NCBI GenBank assembly: GCA_003219945.1
Contig: QHQV01000300.1
Span: 1-8,102, forward strand
Source of the DNA: Verrucomicrobiota bacterium
GTDB taxonomy: Bacteria; Verrucomicrobiota; Verrucomicrobiia; Chthoniobacterales; UBA10450
Direction of reading: 5' to 3'
Length of the DNA: 8,102 nt
How positions within the stretch are numbered: position 1 is the first letter of the stretch; each line of letters begins with the position of its first letter. This document shows, one piece after another, positions 7,488-8,102 of this stretch. The notes under the pieces were generated by a model. It searched no databases and was not told the origin of the DNA. It saw nothing but the letters and a program-made list of their open reading frames with translations. The position numbers and the translations under genes are program-made.

Positions 7488-8068
7488 AACGGATTAGAAT
7501 CCCGCGTCTTTTCAACGCTAAGAAGCTGTCGGCAGCGACGGCCCGCCGCGCGTCTGCGGCGTCCGCAGGAATGGACTTCGAAGGCATTCCGGAACCAAAC
7601 ATGAAGTTATCGCGAGCATTACTGATTGTTTTGCTTCTGCACGTCGTTGCTGTGTCGGGAATCATTGCGTTCAACGCCATCAAGACGCGTGAGCGTTCAT
7701 TCGTGCCGGAAGCACCTACGCAAACTGAAAACACTCCGGCGGATACGGCGGGAACAGCAAATCACGCGGACCCTGCCAAAGCACCACCTGCTGCGATGCA
7801 AAAAGGAAACGATCGCCAACACGATCCGAAACCTTCTCATTCGCCTGCGAAGGACGAACAGGCAAAGACGGTTTCGCCTTCGGGAAAGACCTACCTTGTG
7901 AAGAAAGGGGATAATCCAGTCGCAATCGCAAAGAAATTGAAAGTCTCCTACAACGATTTGATCGCGCTCAATCACATTGAGGACCCACGCAAATTGCAGA
8001 TCGGTCAACAGCTTTTAGTTCCCAAACCAACGACGAATGCGAAAAAAACGAAAAAGAGCAAAAAATAA
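7484..8068 (+). CDS. Membrane-anchored LysM-domain protein, probably peptidoglycan-binding
   Basis: A 194-residue protein that I do not recognise as a named gene. From the ATG at 7484 it has a basic, Ala/Arg-rich N-terminus (1-42), one transmembrane segment (about 43-64), a Pro/Ala/Lys/Asp-rich low-complexity linker (about 70-133), one LysM domain (about 136-180) and a Lys-rich tail to 194. The LysM opens with YLVKKGDN, continues AIAKKLKVSYNDLIALN at 147-163 and closes with LQIGQQLLVP at 171-180. The most likely topology puts LysM in the periplasm, where this fold binds GlcNAc-containing glycan. ATG 7484 is chosen because it forms an ATGA overlap with murD, as at the two previous junctions. 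An in-frame ATG at 7601, preceded by GGAA 6 nt upstream, would give a shorter 155-residue protein starting just before the TM segment; ATG 7571 is less likely. Its place in the operon suggests a division or septal-wall role, which is inference. Confidence 0.8.
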   Translation: MKRIRIPRLFNAKKLSAATARRASAASAGMDFEGIPEPNMKLSRALLIVLLLHVVAVSGIIAFNAIKTRERSFVPEAPTQTENTPADTAGTANHADPAKAPPAAMQKGNDRQHDPKPSHSPAKDEQAKTVSPSGKTYLVKKGDNPVAIAKKLKVSYNDLIALNHIEDPRKLQIGQQLLVPKPTTNAKKTKKSKK

Positions 8069-8102
8069 TGCACCGGATCCAGCGACATAAGCAAAGATGC
8101 TT
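8068..8102 (+). CDS. Possible 5' end of the next dcw gene (ftsW position), cut by window edge
   Basis: An ATG at 8068-8070 shares its A with the TAA stop of the LysM gene (TAATG) and opens a frame with no stop to the window end, reading M-H-R-I-Q-R-H-K-Q-R-C. A basic cytoplasmic N-terminus would suit a polytopic membrane protein, and ftsW normally comes after murD in dcw clusters. Another ATG at 8097 in a different frame could equally be the real start. With only eleven codons visible, no family motif can be checked; the ftsW expectation is purely from synteny. Confidence 0.3.
   Translation, partial: MHRIQRHKQRC

Noticed and set aside
8041..8066. A-rich run near the end of the LysM gene as a programmed frameshift site
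   Set aside because: The A7 run is not in the X-XXY-YYZ register relative to the reading frame, and the codons simply encode a Lys-rich tail; the stop and next ATG already overlap.
1..8102. Mobile element, CRISPR array, tRNA or phage gene
   Set aside because: No transposase or integrase motifs, no regularly spaced direct repeats and no tRNA-like cloverleaf were seen; the window is continuous dcw coding sequence.

Overview
The window is a stretch of a bacterial dcw (division and cell wall) cluster. All genes are on the + strand and tightly packed: a 3' fragment of an ftsL-like gene, a class B penicillin-binding protein (ftsI type), murE, murF, mraY, murD, a small membrane-anchored LysM protein, and possibly the first codons of the next gene (the usual ftsW position). 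No RNA gene, CRISPR array, insertion sequence, phage gene or antisense gene could be supported.

The gene order is the canonical one, and the Mur ligases and MraY carry their full motif sets. MurE has the DNPR motif of meso-diaminopimelate-adding enzymes, so the organism should make a DAP-type, Gram-negative-style peptidoglycan. The moderately high GC, the poorly conserved FtsL-like protein and a single-TM LysM protein after murD with a KKGDNP-type LysM start remind me of Verrucomicrobiota (possibly the Chthoniobacterales/Spartobacteria side). That assignment is an impression from protein style, not a search result.

Layout: 1-324 FtsL-like, open at the 5' edge; 311-2125 transpeptidase, overlapping the previous gene by 14 nt; 2126-2183 the only real intergenic gap, 58 nt, holding two adjacent stem-loops between short direct repeats; 2184-3662 murE; 3665-5059 murF after a 2-nt gap; 5056-6156 mraY, 6153-7487 murD and 7484-8068 the LysM gene, each starting with a 4-nt ATGA overlap; 8068-8102 a possible next start in a TAATG overlap. 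Most starts have no clear Shine-Dalgarno sequence, so translation is probably coupled through the operon.

Functionally, MurD, MurE and MurF add D-Glu, meso-DAP and D-Ala-D-Ala to the UDP-MurNAc peptide in the cytoplasm. MraY moves the product to undecaprenyl phosphate to make lipid I. The FtsL-like protein and the transpeptidase belong to the septal synthesis machine, and the LysM protein probably binds glycan outside the inner membrane. Most of the window is ordinary housekeeping DNA. The two places worth a second look are the structured ftsI-murE gap and the LysM gene embedded in the operon.
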